The translations under genes and the position numbers were made by a program. From positions 1 to 8,591 of the forward strand of contig JARGGE010000100.1 in NCBI GenBank assembly GCA_029210865.1: DNA of 8,591 nucleotides, read 5' to 3'. The stretch's first letter is position 1. Each line of letters begins with the position of its first letter. The notes beneath the pieces were generated by a model. The model did not search any database and was not told the DNA's origin. It saw only the letters and a list, made by a program, of their open reading frames with translations. The stretch comes from Trueperaceae bacterium (GTDB lineage: Bacteria; Deinococcota; Deinococci; Deinococcales; Trueperaceae). Of this stretch, positions 7,176 to 8,591 are shown piece by piece.

Positions 7176-7182
7176 TTCCTCT
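7176..7182 (-). promoter_or_regulatory. Ribosome binding site of legB
   Basis: AGAGGAA on the minus strand, nine bases before the legB ATG. It supports 7166 as the start and is the entry site for ribosomes on the seven-gene coupled message. Confidence 0.55.
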
Positions 7183-7245
7183 CGTCGTCCACTGGTGTGG
7201 TCCGTTCACGAATCGATGCTCTCCCGACCGGGCGTCCAGATCAGT

Positions 7246-7266
7246 GCCAGCATGCAGCATACTGGC
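7246..7266. repeat. 21-bp near-perfect palindrome in the legB leader
   Basis: The arms read GCCAGnATGC and GCATnCTGGC around a single central base. Nine of the ten positions in each arm pair, with one mismatch at the sixth position. It contains the candidate -10 box TATGCT on the minus strand. It could be an operator over the promoter or a hairpin in the 5' leader. The palindrome is seen directly; the function is inferred. Confidence 0.55.
7256..7261 (-). promoter_or_regulatory. Candidate -10 box for the leg operon
   Basis: TATGCT on the minus strand is a fair match to TATAAT and lies about 90 bp before the legB start. There is no convincing TTGACA-like -35 at 16-18 bp, so the call is weak. 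If real, the promoter may be activator-dependent, which would fit the GTGA-N6-TCAC sites upstream. Confidence 0.28.
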
Positions 7267-7306
7267 TCAGGCGAGTGATTGAGGGCGGTGCGGTCGGCTT
7301 GGCCAC

Positions 7307-7322
7307 CGTGAGCTGTGTCACT
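7307..7322. promoter_or_regulatory. CRP/FNR-like dyad, site 1
   Basis: GTGA and TCAC half-sites with a six-base spacer (GCTGTG) match the core of the CRP-family consensus TGTGA-N6-TCACA, which actinobacterial GlxR-type regulators also use. The outermost bases (C and T) differ from consensus. It lies about 50 bp upstream of the candidate -10 box in the direction of legB. Binding is inferred from the motif only. Confidence 0.4.
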
Positions 7323-7360
7323 GCACGATTCGCCATCACTTACGTCACGCACATTACCGC

Positions 7361-7376
7361 GGTGACACCGATCACA
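7361..7376. promoter_or_regulatory. CRP/FNR-like dyad, site 2
   Basis: On the minus strand this reads TGTGA, six bases, then TCACC, so nine of the ten conserved CRP-family positions match. Its centre is 54 bp from that of site 1, roughly five helical turns, so two dimers could sit on the same face of the DNA. Binding is inferred from the motif only. Confidence 0.45.
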
Positions 7377-7382
7377 CAGGCC

Positions 7383-7396
7383 GTGCAGATATGCAC
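7383..7396. repeat. Perfect inverted repeat GTGCA-N4-TGCAC
   Basis: A five-base perfect dyad with the four-base centre GATA, just downstream of the flippase stop. It is too short and lacks a T-run, so it is not a convincing intrinsic terminator. It may be a further operator. It lies 6 bp from site 2 of the CRP-like pair. Confidence 0.35.
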
Positions 7397-7424
7397 AGCG
7401 GGGAGCTTGGGGTGAATAGGCCCC

Positions 7425-8591
7425 TCACGGTCGAGGTGCGTCGGCTCCATCATCGTGTCGCGCTTGCGATCGGCGGACGAGTGCGCCTGCGAGGATCATC
7501 ACGCTGGCGAACACGAGAAAGCCTGCGTTCGTTCCGATCGCGACGCCAGAGAGTCCGAGGCTCTTAACGAGTAGGAGGCTCACGGAGAGGTTCGCGATCG
7601 CGGCCGTCGCGATGGCGGCAAGAGTCCAGTGCTGCAGACCAATAACGTTGAAGGCGTGGCCGAAGCCAAGGCCAGCCACGTTGATGATCGGGATGGCCAT
7701 CGTGATGAGGAGCGCGGGGATCCCGGGGACGTACGCGGGCAGGAACGTGCGGATACCCCAGGGCGCGACGGCGAAGACGACGAGTACCGCCGGCACCGAG
7801 ACCGCGAGGGCCGTCCAGCGCTGCCGCGCCATGAGTGGCTCGAGGGACGACCAGTTCGGCTTTCGGGACCAGGCCATGACCATCCGTGGATAGACCTGCT
7901 GAGCGACGACGTGGGGAAGCAGGTTCACAGCACCGAGCGCCATGATCGCCAATGAATAGTGCCCGAGCGCTTCGGCGCCCAATTGCGCTTGGATGACCCA
8001 GCGGTCGACGGTGGCGAAGACGGCGTGCGTGATGCCGACCAGCATGATCGGGAACCCGATGCGGATGAGGTGAATGGACTGGGGCAGGTGGAAGCGGGGT
8101 CGGAACAAGCCCGGTGCCTGGACGGCGGCGATGGCCGACGACAGGGCGAGCACGATGATCTGACCCGCGACGAACCCCCCGAGTCCCCAGGTGAACGCGA
8201 GCGGGATGGTGGCCAGCGGGAACGTCAGCGCCGAGATCAGCTGCAGACGCGCGACCGCCAGGAACTTGGTCTGCACCTTGAGGTCCATGAGCGCGAACGA
8301 GTAGAGCTGCTGCGCCGCGAGCAGGCCAGCCATCAGCCAGGCGAGCAGCCCGGTCGGTACGACGCCAAACGGCACCAGGACACCGCCGAGCACGGCCATG
8401 GCGACCACGTACGAGACGAGCACGAAACCGAGCGCGACCCCGCGAACGCGCTGCGCTTCCTCGGGGTCGTTGCGGGCCAAGGCGCCGGGGATCTCGCGGT
8501 TCATCCCGTTCAGGGCACCCAGATGCACCATCGCGCCGTACTGGAGCACTAAGTTGAGCAGGTACCAGACGCCCATGGCGACCGGACCGAG
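7425..8591 (-). CDS. Polysaccharide flippase, MOP superfamily (Wzx-like), 5' end outside window
   Basis: This is an integral membrane protein that probably moves a lipid-linked glycan across the cytoplasmic membrane. The visible part is 388 residues, and the frame stays open to the window edge (LGPVA precedes the Met at 8576), so that Met is probably internal. At least ten hydrophobic stretches, separated by short polar loops, fit the later helices of a 12-14 helix MOP protein. The segment VDRWVIQAQLGAEALGHYSLA matches the conserved start of the second half of such flippases, and LNGMNREIP near the visible start is also typical. The C-terminal tail (RRSQARHDDGADAPRP) is polar and probably cytosolic. 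The gene ends 258 bp before legB on the same strand, so its neighbours suggest it exports a nonulosonate-containing glycan. The substrate cannot be read from the sequence. Confidence 0.85.
   Translation of the reverse strand, partial: LGPVAMGVWYLLNLVLQYGAMVHLGALNGMNREIPGALARNDPEEAQRVRGVALGFVLVSYVVAMAVLGGVLVPFGVVPTGLLAWLMAGLLAAQQLYSFALMDLKVQTKFLAVARLQLISALTFPLATIPLAFTWGLGGFVAGQIIVLALSSAIAAVQAPGLFRPRFHLPQSIHLIRIGFPIMLVGITHAVFATVDRWVIQAQLGAEALGHYSLAIMALGAVNLLPHVVAQQVYPRMVMAWSRKPNWSSLEPLMARQRWTALAVSVPAVLVVFAVAPWGIRTFLPAYVPGIPALLITMAIPIINVAGLGFGHAFNVIGLQHWTLAAIATAAIANLSVSLLLVKSLGLSGVAIGTNAGFLVFASVMILAGALVRRSQARHDDGADAPRP

Noticed and set aside
7223..7234. CCCG/CGGG inverted repeat in the legB leader
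   Set aside because: A four-base dyad with a two-base centre is expected by chance in GC-rich DNA and cannot form a stable hairpin loop.
7411..7430. GGGG/CCCC hairpin just after the flippase stop as a terminator
   Set aside because: The stem is only four pairs with an eight-base loop and no T-run, so it is too weak to call an intrinsic terminator.
7959..8552. Highly charged open frame on the plus strand opposite the flippase
   Set aside because: The Asp/Arg/Glu-rich translation is what the complement of GC-rich transmembrane codons gives. The minus strand shows a coherent membrane protein.
1..8591. CRISPR array, tRNA or rRNA genes, phage or toxin-antitoxin modules
   Set aside because: I saw no regularly spaced repeats, no tRNA-like or rRNA-like segments and no matching proteins. 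Apart from 7167-7424 the window is covered by identified genes.

Overview
The window is G+C-rich by eye and its codons are strongly GC-ending. The proteins look actinobacterial, but the genus cannot be told from the sequence. Almost all of it is coding, and apart from a transposase fragment every gene is on the minus strand. Read in transcription order (right to left) it holds: the C-terminal 388 residues of a polysaccharide flippase (8591-7425), a 258-bp intergenic region, seven tightly packed enzyme genes (7166-347), and the 3' end of an IS630-family insertion sequence on the plus strand (1 to about 330).

The seven enzymes match, type for type, the nonulosonic-acid cassette that makes CMP-legionaminic acid (or a close stereoisomer) by the GDP-sugar route known from Campylobacter jejuni. 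PtmE makes the GDP-activated glucosamine donor. LegB (4,6-dehydratase), LegC (PLP aminotransferase) and LegH (NeuD/PglD-like N-acetyltransferase) convert GDP-GlcNAc to the GDP-2,4-diacetamido-2,4,6-trideoxy sugar. LegG (NeuC-like) epimerises it and removes GDP. LegI (NeuB-like) condenses it with phosphoenolpyruvate, and LegF (NeuA-like) activates the product with CMP. The gene order is legB-legC-legH-legI-legG-ptmE-legF. Four of the six junctions are 4-bp stop/start overlaps, one is an 11-bp overlap, and the last depends on which legF start is used. The group is therefore almost certainly one translationally coupled operon.

The only sizeable non-coding region, 7167-7424, contains regulatory-looking structure: two GTGA-N6-TCAC (CRP/FNR-like) sites 54 bp apart, a perfect GTGCA-N4-TGCAC inverted repeat, and a 21-bp near-palindrome covering a possible -10 box. 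At the other end, the IS630 copy stops about 15 bp beyond the legF stop codon, so the natural 3' end of the operon has probably been displaced or replaced.

The pathway is known; I do not see an entirely new system. The points worth following are the complete GDP-type legionaminate cassette in an apparent actinobacterium, the structured leader region and the IS junction. No glycosyltransferase, GlcN isomerase or further sugar-modifying gene lies in the window, so the final glycan and its acceptor remain unknown.
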